Shown here: positions 9,542 through 19,254 of the stretch, piece by piece
How positions within the stretch are numbered: the first letter of the stretch is position 1
Layout of the letters: every line of letters starts with the position of its first letter
Assembly: GCA_903822975.1 (NCBI GenBank)
Contig: CAIJRD010000011.1
Coordinates: forward strand, 310,001-374,000
Direction of reading: 5' to 3'
DNA length: 64,000 nt
Source of the DNA: an uncultured Sinobacteraceae bacterium
Lineage (GTDB): Bacteria; Pseudomonadota; Gammaproteobacteria; Nevskiales; Nevskiaceae
The notes under the pieces: generated by a model
Databases searched by the model: none
Seen by the model: the letters and a program-made list of their open reading frames with translations, nothing else
Told to the model about the DNA's origin: nothing
Program-made: the position numbers and the translations under genes

Positions 9542-10768
9542 CTAGTTGGTGATGTTCTTGATTTCAAGTAAATAGAACAGGGTCTGCACAGTTGGCAGGA
9601 TATCCTGAATAACCGAGTTGTACTGCGCGAACGCCGTGGCTTTGACGAAAACGACATCGCGCGGCTGCAATTGGAACGCGCTTGCCAACAGCACGCCTTC
9701 GGGTCTGCCCATATCGAGCTTGAACACCGTTGCGGTAAGTTGGTCATTGACATCGTTCATGCGGAAGATCAAAACGCCCGACTGGTTTGCACGCAGATTG
9801 TCGAGGCCGCCGGCGACGGTCAGGGCCTGAATCAGCGTCAGGGCACCTTGCTGGATCACCACCGGTTGCTGCTTGTCGACAGCACCGAGCATGAACACCT
9901 GGTCATGCGACTGGTCCGGGAAGTGCAACACATCGCCAGGTTCCAACGCAGGATTGCCGACCAATTGATTGCCGGACAACAGGCCGGCGAGATCAACCTT
10001 GTAGATACGGTTCTTGCGCACCAGGATCGCGCGCCGACGGCTTGCCGCCGTTGTGAGACCACCACAGGCACTGATGGCCTGCAAGATGCCCTTCGGTGCG
10101 TCGTCTATCGTCAAGGTCGCGGGACGCTGCACTTCGCCGGTCACTTCGATCCGGTTGGCACGGAACGACACCACACGCACATCGACTTGCGGCTTCTCGA
10201 TGTACTTCTTCAAGGAATCGGTCAGGTAGTTGCGCAACTCGCCGGCGGTCATACCAGCCGCTTTGAAGGTTCCAACAAACGGATAGAACGCCATTCCTGT
10301 CGAGTCGACCAGGCGCCCCTGCGTTGCCGGGTCGGCGGTCGAAGCACCTCCGGTCGGCTGCGTGAGTTCCGGATGGTCCCAAACGATTGGGAAAAACACG
10401 TCGCCAGGACCCAGGCGATACTCCGGCGGCACATCCGAGGGCAGCAGCGAGCGCAGTTCGGCACTCTCTGCACCTGCCTCGGGCTGCTGTCGCGCAAGAG
10501 CAAGCACCACGTCCGGGGTTACGTCGACCAGGGTGTAGCCGGTTGAGCTGCCATTTCCGACCACCTTGTACTGATCCGCCGCACCGTCATCTTTGACGAT
10601 GCTGTACTCGTGCCCGCCACTAGCATCGACGTTAAGACCGGGGATGACCTGCGAACATCCGGCCGCCAAGCCAACCGTCACAAGTAGGGCTAAGCGCGCG
10701 ACAGTCTCCAAGCGAGACCTGTATTTGCCCTGTGCGGCGCTAGGCTGCCCCGAAAGACGCTTACCCAT
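9542..10768 (-). CDS. wza: Wza/GumB-like outer-membrane polysaccharide export lipoprotein
   Basis: This 408-residue protein starts at ATG 10768 behind a good AAGGAA ribosome site. A signal peptide ends in a lipobox (VGLAAGC, cysteine near residue 38), so it is lipid-anchored. A poly-export (PES) domain begins near EYRLGPGDVFFPIVWDHPEL, followed by SLBB-type domains (EVTGEVQRPATLTIDD and AVDKQQPVVIQQGALTL). A C-terminal amphipathic helix of the Wza type is expected near the end. It should form the octameric outer-membrane channel used by the Wzc partner encoded immediately downstream. The upstream 457-base region probably holds the main promoter for wza-wzc and perhaps the acetyltransferase genes. 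Confidence 0.95.
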   Translation of the reverse strand: MGKRLSGQPSAAQGKYRSRLETVARLALLVTVGLAAGCSQVIPGLNVDASGGHEYSIVKDDGAADQYKVVGNGSSTGYTLVDVTPDVVLALARQQPEAGAESAELRSLLPSDVPPEYRLGPGDVFFPIVWDHPELTQPTGGASTADPATQGRLVDSTGMAFYPFVGTFKAAGMTAGELRNYLTDSLKKYIEKPQVDVRVVSFRANRIEVTGEVQRPATLTIDDAPKGILQAISACGGLTTAASRRRAILVRKNRIYKVDLAGLLSGNQLVGNPALEPGDVLHFPDQSHDQVFMLGAVDKQQPVVIQQGALTLIQALTVAGGLDNLRANQSGVLIFRMNDVNDQLTATVFKLDMGRPEGVLLASAFQLQPRDVVFVKATAFAQYNSVIQDILPTVQTLFYLLEIKNITN

Positions 10769-11225
10769 GAAAGTTCCTTGTGTGACTCTATTTGCCGAAC
10801 AGGCTGTATATAGCTGTTGAAATTCCCATTTTCCCCGACCGGAACCGGCACCCTGCCGCGCGCGGCACGAAGCAGTCGGAAACCACCGCCGCGTCTCGAT
10901 TTCAACGCGGGGCCGGCCGGCGTTGTCACAAAGAAGGCCACATGATTTCTGGTCAGCTGTTTTACTCCGGCGAGTTTAGCGCGAAATCCGCCCACAATCG
11001 TTTCGATGCCGCGCAGGGCCGCCGTAGTTTGCGTCACGCGGGAACGCCCGAGACTTACCGTCTCTACACGTGCCAAACCGGGCGAACCCAAGTCGACTGA
11101 TTTCGACTGCGAGCTAACCGATTGACCCGACTAGCTTATTCGATAGACACGTACATGCAAATTGATTCGCGCGTCAGCAATTGTGCCGCGGAATCGAACA
11201 ATGTGAGTCGAAACAGTGCCGCGGA
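10769..11225. promoter_or_regulatory. Upstream region of wza
   Basis: This 457-base stretch lies between the start of wza and the stop of the acyltransferase gene, both on the minus strand. It must carry the wza promoter. A TATATA-containing segment (around 10806-10812) could be a -10 region, but I see no matching -35 box. I find no JUMPstart element, repeat or clear small gene; the open frames here look random. Confidence 0.35.
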
Positions 11226-12281
11226 CTAGCCGGACAGCGCGCCCCGCAAGCGTTGAAGAATCAACCGCTGCGCCGGACGTTCGATATAGCGGTGCACGAG
11301 TGCGGCGAGCGGAAACAAGATCAGCAGCGCGGCCAGCTTGTGAATGCCTCTGAACGCGTCGGGGGAAAATAGCGCCTCGAGGATGAGTATCAAAGGAATA
11401 TGCAATAGATAGACCGAGTACGAAATCGACCCGAGAAACACCGGCGTCCTCGTCGTCAGCAGGCTGAACTCACGGCTGCAGGCGATTGTGATCAGAAGCC
11501 CGAAGATACAGGCATATAACAGCCATGAATCGGCCGGCGAGTGCCAATCTTTCAGAAAAATCATCAGCAGCAGAAGACAGAATACATAGCTTGCCCAGCG
11601 CGAAGGCGCGTAATCAATCGCGACGTGCCGACAGAACAGATACGCAGTGATGCCCACGCAAAAACCAGCAATCCCGCGAAGCAGCCCGCCGTTGACCGCA
11701 CCGTTGAGCATTCCCGCGACATTTTCGGACTTCAGCAACTGAAATCCAGGAAAAACAAGAATGATCACGGTTATCAACACTGGTAATGCGACCAGCAGAC
11801 GACGCGGCTTCCCGCGCAGCAGGCCTACAAACAGAATCGAAATCCAGAATTCCACCGAAATCGACCAGCCCGGGAAGTTGAATGACATCTGCTGCGGTGG
11901 CAGACCGACATTTTGGAGTAACAGCAAGTTCTGAACTACAAATAGCGGTCTGATGGGCCATTTGTGTGCCGCGTATACGCCAAGCACGAGCAGCAGAGCC
12001 AACAGGTGCAATGGATAAAGCCGAGCGAAGCGGCGCACGACGAAGTCAGATCGCGATCGTTGGCCAAAATAGCCGGTGTGCGACAGCACGAACCCTGAAA
12101 GTGCGAAGAAAACGTCGACAGCCAAATCAAAATTGAGGTAGAGGCCCAAAGGCCTCAACAGGGCATTGATGCCATAGTGTCCCAGACAGACCGACAAGGC
12201 CAGAACGCCGCGGAGTCCCTCGAATCCGAGAACTACCGACGGCAGGTCGCGCAGACCGCCGGCACTATTCCCGCTGTTCAA
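11226..12281 (-). CDS. Acyltransferase 3 family membrane O-acyltransferase
   Basis: A 351-residue integral membrane protein of the OafA/NodX family. FEGLRGVLALSVCLGHYG holds the conserved histidine near residue 35, and DVFFALSGFVLSHTGYF is the second hallmark. About ten hydrophobic segments follow, ending in RYIERPAQR, a common closing motif of the family. It probably O-acylates the exopolysaccharide or a lipid-linked precursor at the inner membrane. The start is a TTG at 12281; no in-frame ATG fits the domain start. It is separated from the wcaI-like gene by a 410-base divergent spacer. Confidence 0.9.
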   Translation of the reverse strand: MNSGNSAGGLRDLPSVVLGFEGLRGVLALSVCLGHYGINALLRPLGLYLNFDLAVDVFFALSGFVLSHTGYFGQRSRSDFVVRRFARLYPLHLLALLLVLGVYAAHKWPIRPLFVVQNLLLLQNVGLPPQQMSFNFPGWSISVEFWISILFVGLLRGKPRRLLVALPVLITVIILVFPGFQLLKSENVAGMLNGAVNGGLLRGIAGFCVGITAYLFCRHVAIDYAPSRWASYVFCLLLLMIFLKDWHSPADSWLLYACIFGLLITIACSREFSLLTTRTPVFLGSISYSVYLLHIPLILILEALFSPDAFRGIHKLAALLILFPLAALVHRYIERPAQRLILQRLRGALSG

Positions 12282-12691
12282 GAACCCAATGCCCCATCTC
12301 CCGGATTAACTGTAATCTCGCGCTCGGGCAATTATGCCAGTCGCGCCTGCACGTACGTTGTGGCGTCCAATTCGGACAGTCACACCATCAAGGCGCAAAG
12401 GCCGCGCCAGCCCTAAGCGCGAACCAGCAACCTCGGGGCCCTCAAAGCGGCCCCAGATCGGAGGGCTGGACGAGACCATGCTTGGACCACTTAAGACTTC
12501 GAGCCGTTCAAGACATTGCAGGGATCTGCTTGCACTCGCGGACGCTGCACTGGCACCATCGGTTCAAGGCAATTGTTGTATTTTTCCGATCCAAGGCCAG
12601 CGAACCGTCCGGACTAAGCGAAGTCCGCAATTTCGCGCGTTTCCATTGCAGTCAGCCAGTTCGCTGGCACATTCCTGACCCGCCACCGTTT
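12282..12691. promoter_or_regulatory. Divergent spacer upstream of the wcaI-gmd-fcl operon
   Basis: This 410-base region separates the minus-strand acyltransferase gene from the plus-strand wcaI-like gene and should hold promoters for both. The reading frame of the wcaI-like gene stays open leftwards to 12482, but that sequence shows no domain. I see no repeat, terminator or RNA gene. Confidence 0.35.
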
Positions 12692-13954
12692 GTGAAGATA
12701 CTGATCTACGGGCTCAACTTTGCGCCTGAACCTACCGGAATTGGTAAATACACGGGAGAATTTGCCAACTGGCTTGCCGAACACGGGCACGTCGTCGAAG
12801 TGCTGTGTGGCCAGCCGCACTACCCGCAATGGCAGTTGCAACCGGGCTTCAGTAACAACTACAGAGTCGAACGCCCGCGTCCGAATCTGACGATCCGTCG
12901 CATCCCCCATTACATTCCCGGTGTTGCCGAACTCAGCGCCCGCGCGCGGATTCGACTCGAGACCACATTCAATCTCGGCGCGCTGCGCTGGTGGCTGCCG
13001 GTGCTGTTCGCTCGACCGCGCTTCGATTTGGTGGTCACAATCTGCCCACCGACGCAGACCGTAGGATTGCCGTGGATCTACTCGAAACTGCGCGGTGTGC
13101 CCTGGCTGCTGTGGATTCAAGATTTTCAACTGGATGCGGCGATCAAACTCGGCATGCTCAGGGGAAGCCGATTAGCGCGCGCGCTATACGGTCTCGAGCG
13201 ATTCTTCATCACACGTGCGAGTTACGTCGCTTCAATCTCGGGTCCGATGTGTCGTCTGGCGATTGCCAAAGGCGCGGCTCCGGCGCAGGTCATCGAACTT
13301 CCGAACTGGTCCAACATCGAGTTGATCGATCCCAAGCGACGAGATCTCGACTACCGGAATGAAATGGGGCTTTCCGAGCAGGATTTTGTCGTCGTCTACT
13401 CCGGTGCGATGGGCGAGAAACAGGGCCTCGGCCTGATTCTAGAATCCGCGGAAGCACTGAAGTCGACGCGTCAGATTCGTTTCATCATTGCCGGCGATGG
13501 TCCCGCGAGAGCCGGACTTGAAGCCGATGCGGCACAGCGCGGACTCGACAACGTAAAATTCATCGGCGTTCAGCCGCTGGCCGCCTTCCTTTCTTTGCTT
13601 GCGATCTCCGACGTTCAGCTGGTCATTCAAAAGGAGGCCGCGGCCGATCTGGTGATGCCGTCCAAGCTCACCAACATACTGGCAGCCGGTCGCGTCTGTA
13701 TCGCGACGGCACCTCCGGGAAGCGCGATCGCCGATGTACTGGAACGCGCGCAAGCCGGTATTGTCGTAATGCCAGACCAAGCCGAAGGCTTGACCAGCGC
13801 AATCCGTCAGCTCCTCGATCAGCCTTCACTCCGCGAGAGTATGGGGCGCAACGCGCGAAAATATGCCGAAGCATTTTTGGACCGCGACGCAATTTTGCGC
13901 AGGTTGATCGAACGCCTCGAATCAGAATTTTCTGCAATAAGGACCAATAAGTGA
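12692..13954 (+). CDS. wcaI: WcaI-like GT4 glycosyltransferase
   Basis: This 420-residue protein begins at GTG 12692, giving [20 protein letters not shown], the characteristic opening of colanic-acid WcaI transferases; the 70 upstream in-frame codons are not part of the family. It carries the GT4 donor domain with [49 protein letters not shown] and a C-terminal helix. WcaI family proteins are about 400 residues and transfer a hexose or fucose to the growing lipid-linked oligosaccharide. Its stop codon overlaps the GTG start of gmd by four bases (GTGA), and fcl follows in the same way. This translationally coupled trio suggests that it uses GDP-L-fucose or a related GDP-sugar, though that is an inference. 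Confidence 0.88.
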   Translation: MKILIYGLNFAPEPTGIGKYTGEFANWLAEHGHVVEVLCGQPHYPQWQLQPGFSNNYRVERPRPNLTIRRIPHYIPGVAELSARARIRLETTFNLGALRWWLPVLFARPRFDLVVTICPPTQTVGLPWIYSKLRGVPWLLWIQDFQLDAAIKLGMLRGSRLARALYGLERFFITRASYVASISGPMCRLAIAKGAAPAQVIELPNWSNIELIDPKRRDLDYRNEMGLSEQDFVVVYSGAMGEKQGLGLILESAEALKSTRQIRFIIAGDGPARAGLEADAAQRGLDNVKFIGVQPLAAFLSLLAISDVQLVIQKEAAADLVMPSKLTNILAAGRVCIATAPPGSAIADVLERAQAGIVVMPDQAEGLTSAIRQLLDQPSLRESMGRNARKYAEAFLDRDAILRRLIERLESEFSAIRTNK

Positions 13955-15063
13955 AAAGAGCATTAATTACTGGCGTAACCGGCCAGGATGGCGCCTACCT
14001 GGCGGAGTCGCTGCTGAAAAAGGGTTACGAGGTTCATGGGGTCAAGCGACGCGCGTCGCTGTTCAATACCGCACGCATCGATCACCTTTACCAGGATCCT
14101 CATGTCGAACAGCGCAATTTCATCCTGCACTACGGCGACCTCACCGACTCCACCAATCTGATCCGCCTGGTGCAAGAAGTTCAGCCAGACGAGATCTACA
14201 ACCTCGGCGCCCAGTCACACGTCGCAGTTTCGTTCGAGAGCCCCGAGTACACCGCCAACTGCGATGCGCTGGGCACGCTACGGCTTTTGGAAGCCATGCG
14301 GATTCTCAAGCTCGAGAAGACTACTCGCTTTTATCAAGCCTCGACGTCCGAACTCTACGGCGCGGTGCGCGAGATACCACAATCGGAAACGACACCTTTT
14401 TATCCGCGTTCGCCGTACGCCGTTGCCAAGATGTACGCGTACTGGATCGTGGTGAATTATCGCGAGGCATACGGTATGTATGCCTGCAACGGAATCCTGT
14501 TCAACCACGAGTCTCCGCTGCGCGGCGAAACTTTTGTCACTCGTAAAATCACTCGCGCGATTTCACGCATCGCGCTCGGACTGCAGGACTGCCTGTATCT
14601 CGGCAACCTCGATTCGTTGCGCGACTGGGGGCATGCGCGCGATTACGTTGAGATGCAGTGGATGATGTTGCAACAGTCGGAACCGGAAGATTTCGTCATT
14701 GCAACCGGTGTTCAGTATTCCGTGCGCCAGTTCGTCGATCGAGCGGCGCGCGAACTCGGCATCGCAATCGACTGGATCGGCACCGGTGTCGACGAAGTGG
14801 GCGTCGTCTCATCCGTCAGCAACCCGGACGTCAAGCTGCAACCCGGCACTAAGATTGTGTCCGTTGACCCGCGTTACTTCCGCCCCACCGAGGTTGAGAC
14901 ACTTTTGGGGGATCCGACCAAAGCGCGAGTAAAACTCGGCTGGTCGCCAACGACCACCTTCGAGGAACTGGTCGTCGAGATGGTGCGCGAGGACTACAAG
15001 GAAGCGAAGCGCGACAGTGTGGTCAAGACCGCTGGCTTCAAGACGTTCAACTATCACGAATGA
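13951..15063 (+). CDS. gmd: GDP-mannose 4,6-dehydratase
   Basis: This 370-residue short-chain dehydrogenase/reductase converts GDP-D-mannose to GDP-4-keto-6-deoxy-D-mannose, the first committed step to GDP-L-fucose. The N-terminal Rossmann loop reads [29 protein letters not shown], the catalytic tyrosine-lysine motif [15 protein letters not shown] and [20 protein letters not shown] are specific to Gmd. The length fits the family (about 345-375). It starts at GTG 13951, overlapping the preceding stop codon, and its own stop overlaps the ATG of fcl (ATGA), so the three genes form one operon. No mannose-1-phosphate guanylyltransferase gene is in the window, so GDP-mannose must come from elsewhere. 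Confidence 0.97.
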   Translation: MKRALITGVTGQDGAYLAESLLKKGYEVHGVKRRASLFNTARIDHLYQDPHVEQRNFILHYGDLTDSTNLIRLVQEVQPDEIYNLGAQSHVAVSFESPEYTANCDALGTLRLLEAMRILKLEKTTRFYQASTSELYGAVREIPQSETTPFYPRSPYAVAKMYAYWIVVNYREAYGMYACNGILFNHESPLRGETFVTRKITRAISRIALGLQDCLYLGNLDSLRDWGHARDYVEMQWMMLQQSEPEDFVIATGVQYSVRQFVDRAARELGIAIDWIGTGVDEVGVVSSVSNPDVKLQPGTKIVSVDPRYFRPTEVETLLGDPTKARVKLGWSPTTTFEELVVEMVREDYKEAKRDSVVKTAGFKTFNYHE

Positions 15064-16004
15064 ACATGCGGAAGACGTCGCGAATTTTCGTGGCGGGCCA
15101 CAATGGCCTCGCCGGCTCTGCCATCGTGCGCCATCTGCGTGCGAGTGGATTTGAAAACCTGATTGTACGAACGCGCGCCGACCTCGACCTGACGCGCCAA
15201 TCAGAAGTTGATCAGTTCTTTGCTGAAGAGCGACCAGAATTTGTTTTTCTCGCGGCTGCCAAAGTCGGCGGAATCGTCGCCAACGACTCCAGACCCGCTG
15301 AATTCATTCGCGACAATCTCGCCTTGCAGACCAACGTCATCCACGCGGCCTGGGCCACGGGCGTGCAGAAACTGTTATTTCTCGGCTCGTCCTGCATTTA
15401 TCCGAAATTCGCGCCGCAGCCGATGCAGGAAGCCCACCTGCTGACCGGGACGCTGGAGCCCACCAACGAGGCCTATGCGATTGCGAAGATCGCCGGGATC
15501 AAGATGTGTCAGGCGTATCGACGCCAATACGGCTTCAATGCGATTTCGCTGATGCCGACGAATTTGTACGGGCCCGGCGACAATTTCGACCTCACCGCCT
15601 CACACGTGCTGCCGGCCCTCGTCCGCAAGTTTCACGAAGCACGAGCGTCGAACCGTCCAGAGGTCGTTATCTGGGGCACCGGCACGCCACGACGCGAGTT
15701 TCTGCATGTTGACGACCTCGCCCGAGCTGCGCTGTTCCTGATGGAAAACTATGCCGATGAAGGCATCATCAACGTCGGCGTAGGCAACGACCTTTCGATT
15801 CGCGAATTGGCTGAAATCGTCGGTCGAGTAGTCGGCTACACCGGCAGCCTGGTGTTCGATACCAGCAAACCGGATGGCGCGCCTCGAAAGCTGCTGGATA
15901 TCAGCCTACTGACCGCTATGGGCTGGAAGCCGCAGATCGCGCTCGAAGATGGAATTGCGGCGACCTATGCCTGGTTTTGCGCGCAGAAGTCGGTCCGCAG
16001 CTGA
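15060..16004 (+). CDS. fcl: GDP-L-fucose synthase (epimerase/reductase)
   Basis: This 314-residue protein converts GDP-4-keto-6-deoxymannose to GDP-L-fucose with NADPH, acting directly on the Gmd product. Diagnostic segments are [18 protein letters not shown] (NADP-binding loop), [18 protein letters not shown] and the catalytic [20 protein letters not shown]. The region [20 protein letters not shown] is also characteristic of the WcaG family. Start ATG 15060 overlaps the gmd stop codon, implying translational coupling. It ends 24 bases before the convergent sugar-transferase gene. Confidence 0.97.
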   Translation: MNMRKTSRIFVAGHNGLAGSAIVRHLRASGFENLIVRTRADLDLTRQSEVDQFFAEERPEFVFLAAAKVGGIVANDSRPAEFIRDNLALQTNVIHAAWATGVQKLLFLGSSCIYPKFAPQPMQEAHLLTGTLEPTNEAYAIAKIAGIKMCQAYRRQYGFNAISLMPTNLYGPGDNFDLTASHVLPALVRKFHEARASNRPEVVIWGTGTPRREFLHVDDLARAALFLMENYADEGIINVGVGNDLSIRELAEIVGRVVGYTGSLVFDTSKPDGAPRKLLDISLLTAMGWKPQIALEDGIAATYAWFCAQKSVRS

Positions 16005-16028
16005 TCCCAAACTCCGGTCCGGGTCAGC

Positions 16029-16802
16029 CTAGTACGCGCCGCGCCCGGATACCACCACGCCGATGGTCTTGAGCAGGATTACGAAATCCATTCGTAAGCT
16101 GACGTGCCTAACATAGAAGCAATCCAATGCCACGCGCCGCCGGAAATCCTTGTTGCCGCGCGCCATGACTTGCCATAGGCCAGTCATGCCGGGCCGCATG
16201 GCGTAGTACCAACGCGCGCTCCGACCGTAGTAGATCACCTGTTCCGGCAGCACCGGCCGAGGTCCGACCAAACTCATGTCACCGATCAGAACATTGAATA
16301 ACTGCGGCAACTCATCAAGGCTCGATCGCCGCAATATGTTGCCGATACGGGTAACGCGGGGATCGCGCCGCAGCTTTTGACTGATTTCCCACTCCGTACG
16401 CAGGCGGTCATCCGCGTTCAGGAGATCCTGCAAAACTTGATCTGCGCCGACGATCATGGTGCGGAATTTGTAACACTTGAACGGTCTGCCGTGACGTCCA
16501 ACCCGCGGCTGCGCGAACAGCACCGGCTCACTGGAGCCGCCGCGAATCAGCAAGCTCAGGATCAGCAGAACAGGACTGAGCACGACCAGCAAAAGGGATG
16601 CGCCAATGATGTCCATGCAACGCTTTACCGTGACGGTAACTACGTCGGGCTCCGCCGCGCTAACAAACGCGCGGCTTGGCGCGATGGATCGGAGCTCGGC
16701 AGTGTCCGACGATAACTCTTGTGACACGAATCCCTCGTTCATGTGTGCGCCAGTGTTTGCCGCTCGCAAATCCCTTCGGCGATGTTTCAACTCTCGCAAC
16801 AT
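16029..16802 (-). CDS. Initiating sugar-1-phosphate transferase (WcaJ/WbaP C-terminal type)
   Basis: This protein (257 residues from ATG 16802, chosen because GAGG lies at good spacing; the frame stays open to a TTG at 16871) is a short monotopic phosphoglycosyl transferase. It lacks the four-helix N-terminal domain of full WbaP. One hydrophobic segment ([20 protein letters not shown]) precedes the catalytic domain with [37 protein letters not shown] and [10 protein letters not shown]. It would transfer a hexose-1-phosphate, probably glucose or galactose, from UDP-sugar to undecaprenyl phosphate, starting the repeat unit. A close paralogue is at 23266-24012, suggesting two polymers. Confidence 0.93.
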   Translation of the reverse strand: MLRELKHRRRDLRAANTGAHMNEGFVSQELSSDTAELRSIAPSRAFVSAAEPDVVTVTVKRCMDIIGASLLLVVLSPVLLILSLLIRGGSSEPVLFAQPRVGRHGRPFKCYKFRTMIVGADQVLQDLLNADDRLRTEWEISQKLRRDPRVTRIGNILRRSSLDELPQLFNVLIGDMSLVGPRPVLPEQVIYYGRSARWYYAMRPGMTGLWQVMARGNKDFRRRVALDCFYVRHVSLRMDFVILLKTIGVVVSGRGAY

Positions 16803-16878
16803 TTGCGCCTCAGTGGTCGGATCATAGCCGACGTTGTCGAATTTGTTTGCGAAAAGGGTCTGAAATCCCAACCGCCTT

Positions 16879-18123
16879 ATGAAAATCCTGATCTCTCATC
16901 CAACTGGCAACCAAAACAGCCGCAATGCCGCGCGGGCTTTTGCTGAACGCGCAATGCTGCAGGAATTCGTTACAACGCTGAATTTTGATTTGGAGTCCGC
17001 ATATTGGAAGCGGGTTCCGCCGGCGATCCAAAATGTCTTCAGAAAACGTGACTATTCCGACATCGGCGGGCCCATTCATAATGCGGCCACCCACCTTGAA
17101 GCAGGGCGCCTTCTTTCGCTACGCCTTGGTTTAAAAAGATTTTTCCCTTCAGCACAGAAAATATTCAACATTGATCGAGTGTACGACGCGATTGATGACG
17201 CAACCGCGAAGCGCGTATCAAAAATTGCCAACTTAACCTCCGTGTATGCCTACGAGGGTGCGGCGCGCCGGACCTTCGAACAGGCCGGTCGCAAGGGCCT
17301 GTTTCGCGTCTACGAGCTGCCGATCGGCTACTGGCGCAGACGCAACCGCTTGTCTTCGGAGCAGGAACAGCTGCGACCGGAGTGGGCACACACCTGGCAA
17401 TCGCACAACGAATCGACCTCGAAATTCGAGGACCGCGACGCCGAGCTCGCAAATGCCGACTGCATCGTCGTTCCCAGCTGCTTTGTCGCCGACACGCTAT
17501 CCGACTATCCGGGCAGGCTCGCTCCGATCGTTGTCGTTCCCTATGGCTGTCCGGAACCCATCGCAGCAGAGACCCGGACCTGGCGGACCGACGGCAAACT
17601 CCGCGTCCTGTTCGTCGGCGGCATTTCCGAGCGCAAGGGCCTTTCCTATCTGCTGGAAGCGATCAAGGGCCTCTCAGATCGAATCGAGATGACGTTTATC
17701 GGAGCAGGACCTGGTGAAGCCCTGCTTCACGAGCAGGGTTACAGCAGCCGGACCGCGAGCCATCCCGAGGTCTTGCGGGCGATGCGCGAGCACGATGTCC
17801 TGGCGTTTCCGTCGCTATTCGAGGGCTACGGCTTGGTCGTGGCGGAGGCACTGTCTCAGGGTCTGCCCGTTATTGCGACGCCGAATAGCGGCGCGACCGG
17901 CATCATCCAGAATGGCGTCAATGGCTGGATCGTTCCGATTCGCGATGCCGCCGCAATCAGAGCGCAGCTCGACAAGCTGTTGGCCGATCGTTCGCTGTCC
18001 AAGCGTATGGGACTCGCTGCTCTGCAGGGCGCAGCAGGCTGGACCTGGCGCCACTATCGATCTCAACTGTCCGCGGAGGTTTTGTCGGCAATGAGCGAGA
18101 CGACGAACCGACTGGCGAGCTGA
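16879..18123 (+). CDS. GT4 glycosyltransferase
   Basis: A 414-residue GT-B transferase starting MKILISHPTGNQNSRNAARA. The C-terminal donor domain is clear: LRVLFVGGISERKGLSYLLE, EMTFIGAGPGE and the E-x7-E region FPSLFEGYGLVVAEALSQGL followed by PVIATPNSGATGII. It should add a sugar to the lipid-linked repeat unit. It is the full-length paralogue of the truncated gene at 1-451, which lies in the opposite orientation at the other side of this block. It is divergent from the initiating transferase gene (76-base spacer) and converges on galE 21 bases away. Its donor sugar is unknown. Confidence 0.9.
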   Translation: MKILISHPTGNQNSRNAARAFAERAMLQEFVTTLNFDLESAYWKRVPPAIQNVFRKRDYSDIGGPIHNAATHLEAGRLLSLRLGLKRFFPSAQKIFNIDRVYDAIDDATAKRVSKIANLTSVYAYEGAARRTFEQAGRKGLFRVYELPIGYWRRRNRLSSEQEQLRPEWAHTWQSHNESTSKFEDRDAELANADCIVVPSCFVADTLSDYPGRLAPIVVVPYGCPEPIAAETRTWRTDGKLRVLFVGGISERKGLSYLLEAIKGLSDRIEMTFIGAGPGEALLHEQGYSSRTASHPEVLRAMREHDVLAFPSLFEGYGLVVAEALSQGLPVIATPNSGATGIIQNGVNGWIVPIRDAAAIRAQLDKLLADRSLSKRMGLAALQGAAGWTWRHYRSQLSAEVLSAMSETTNRLAS

Positions 18124-18144
18124 GACACGCGGCGACGCCCTGGA

Positions 18145-19119
18145 TTAAAAGCGGCGCTGAGAGTGCCAGGCCCAGGCGCTGCCGATGATCCCCGCGATAT
18201 TCGGATAGCTTGGCACCCAGCCGAGATCTTTACGCGCGCGCGTCGCGTCGGCGACCAGGCGCGCCGGATCGCCTGCCCGCCGCGCACAGATTTCGCGAGC
18301 GATCGCGCGACCGATAACGGCTTCGCTTGCAGCGAGAATTTCCATCACCGAAAAACCGGCGCCATTACCGAGATTGTAGAAATGCGCGCCCTCGGCCTTT
18401 TGCAGGAATTCCAGTCCTTTGAGGTGTGCCAGTCCAAGATCGTTGACGTGCACGTAGTCGCGCACGCAGGTTCCGTCCGGCGTGTCGCAGTCCTCGCCGA
18501 AAACCCGCATCGGTTCTCCCTGCGTCAGCGCCGACATCAAAATCTTCGGGACCAGATGCGTTTCTGGCTCATGTGCCTCGCCGATGAGACCGGACGGATC
18601 AGCGCCCGCAGCGTTGAAGTAGCGAAAACTGATCGAACGCAATCCGTATGCGATGGCGTAGTTTTCCAGCACGCGTTCAATCGCGAGCTTGGTTGCCCCA
18701 TAGGCATTAATTGGATTGCGCGGGTGCTGTTCGTCGATCAACTCGGTTTGCGGAACACCAAATACGGCGGCGGTGGATGAGAACACGAACACGCATCCCG
18801 CCTGACGTCGAACCTGATCGAGCAAGGTCAATGCGCCGACGACATTGTTGTCGTAGTAATCCGCCGGCTCCTGAACCGATTCCGCCACTTGCGACTTCGC
18901 CGCGAAATGCAGCACCCCTTCTGGCGAAAAGCGGCCGAATACGGAACGCAAGAAATCCGCGTCGCGAATATCCCCCACTTCCAGTTCGCCCCACTGCACC
19001 GCCTCGCGGTGACCGGTCGATAGGTTGTCGACCACACAAACCTGGTGCCCCGCTTCCGACAACAGCTTGCACATATGCGAGCCGATATAGCCGGCACCGC
19101 CAGTTACCACTAAACGCAT
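18145..19119 (-). CDS. galE: UDP-glucose 4-epimerase
   Basis: This 324-residue extended SDR enzyme interconverts UDP-glucose and UDP-galactose. The start shows the NAD loop VTGGAGYIGSHMCKLL. The catalytic pair is in INAYGATKLAIERVL, and FRYFNAAGADPSGLIGE with DYVHVNDLGLAHLKGLEFLQ is typical of GalE. Length matches the family (about 330-340). Its place between polysaccharide genes suggests that it supplies UDP-galactose to the repeat unit or to the initiating transferase. It could act on UDP-GlcNAc or a UDP-uronic acid in part; sequence alone does not settle this. Confidence 0.93.
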   Translation of the reverse strand: MRLVVTGGAGYIGSHMCKLLSEAGHQVCVVDNLSTGHREAVQWGELEVGDIRDADFLRSVFGRFSPEGVLHFAAKSQVAESVQEPADYYDNNVVGALTLLDQVRRQAGCVFVFSSTAAVFGVPQTELIDEQHPRNPINAYGATKLAIERVLENYAIAYGLRSISFRYFNAAGADPSGLIGEAHEPETHLVPKILMSALTQGEPMRVFGEDCDTPDGTCVRDYVHVNDLGLAHLKGLEFLQKAEGAHFYNLGNGAGFSVMEILAASEAVIGRAIAREICARRAGDPARLVADATRARKDLGWVPSYPNIAGIIGSAWAWHSQRRF

Positions 19120-19254
19120 AGCAAAGTCCTAAATTGAGTCAACCTTGTAAATAAACCTGCGGCTCGACAATGCAAGGATGACGCCGACCCAAGTGAAGGA
19201 GCCCGTCGGTGCGATCCTTCGCGGTTCGAGGCCTAACAGCGGACGCCGCGACGC

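Noticed and set aside
12482..12691. N-terminal extension of the WcaI-like protein
   Set aside because: The family start is [10 protein letters not shown] at GTG 12692; the upstream residues are not domain-like.
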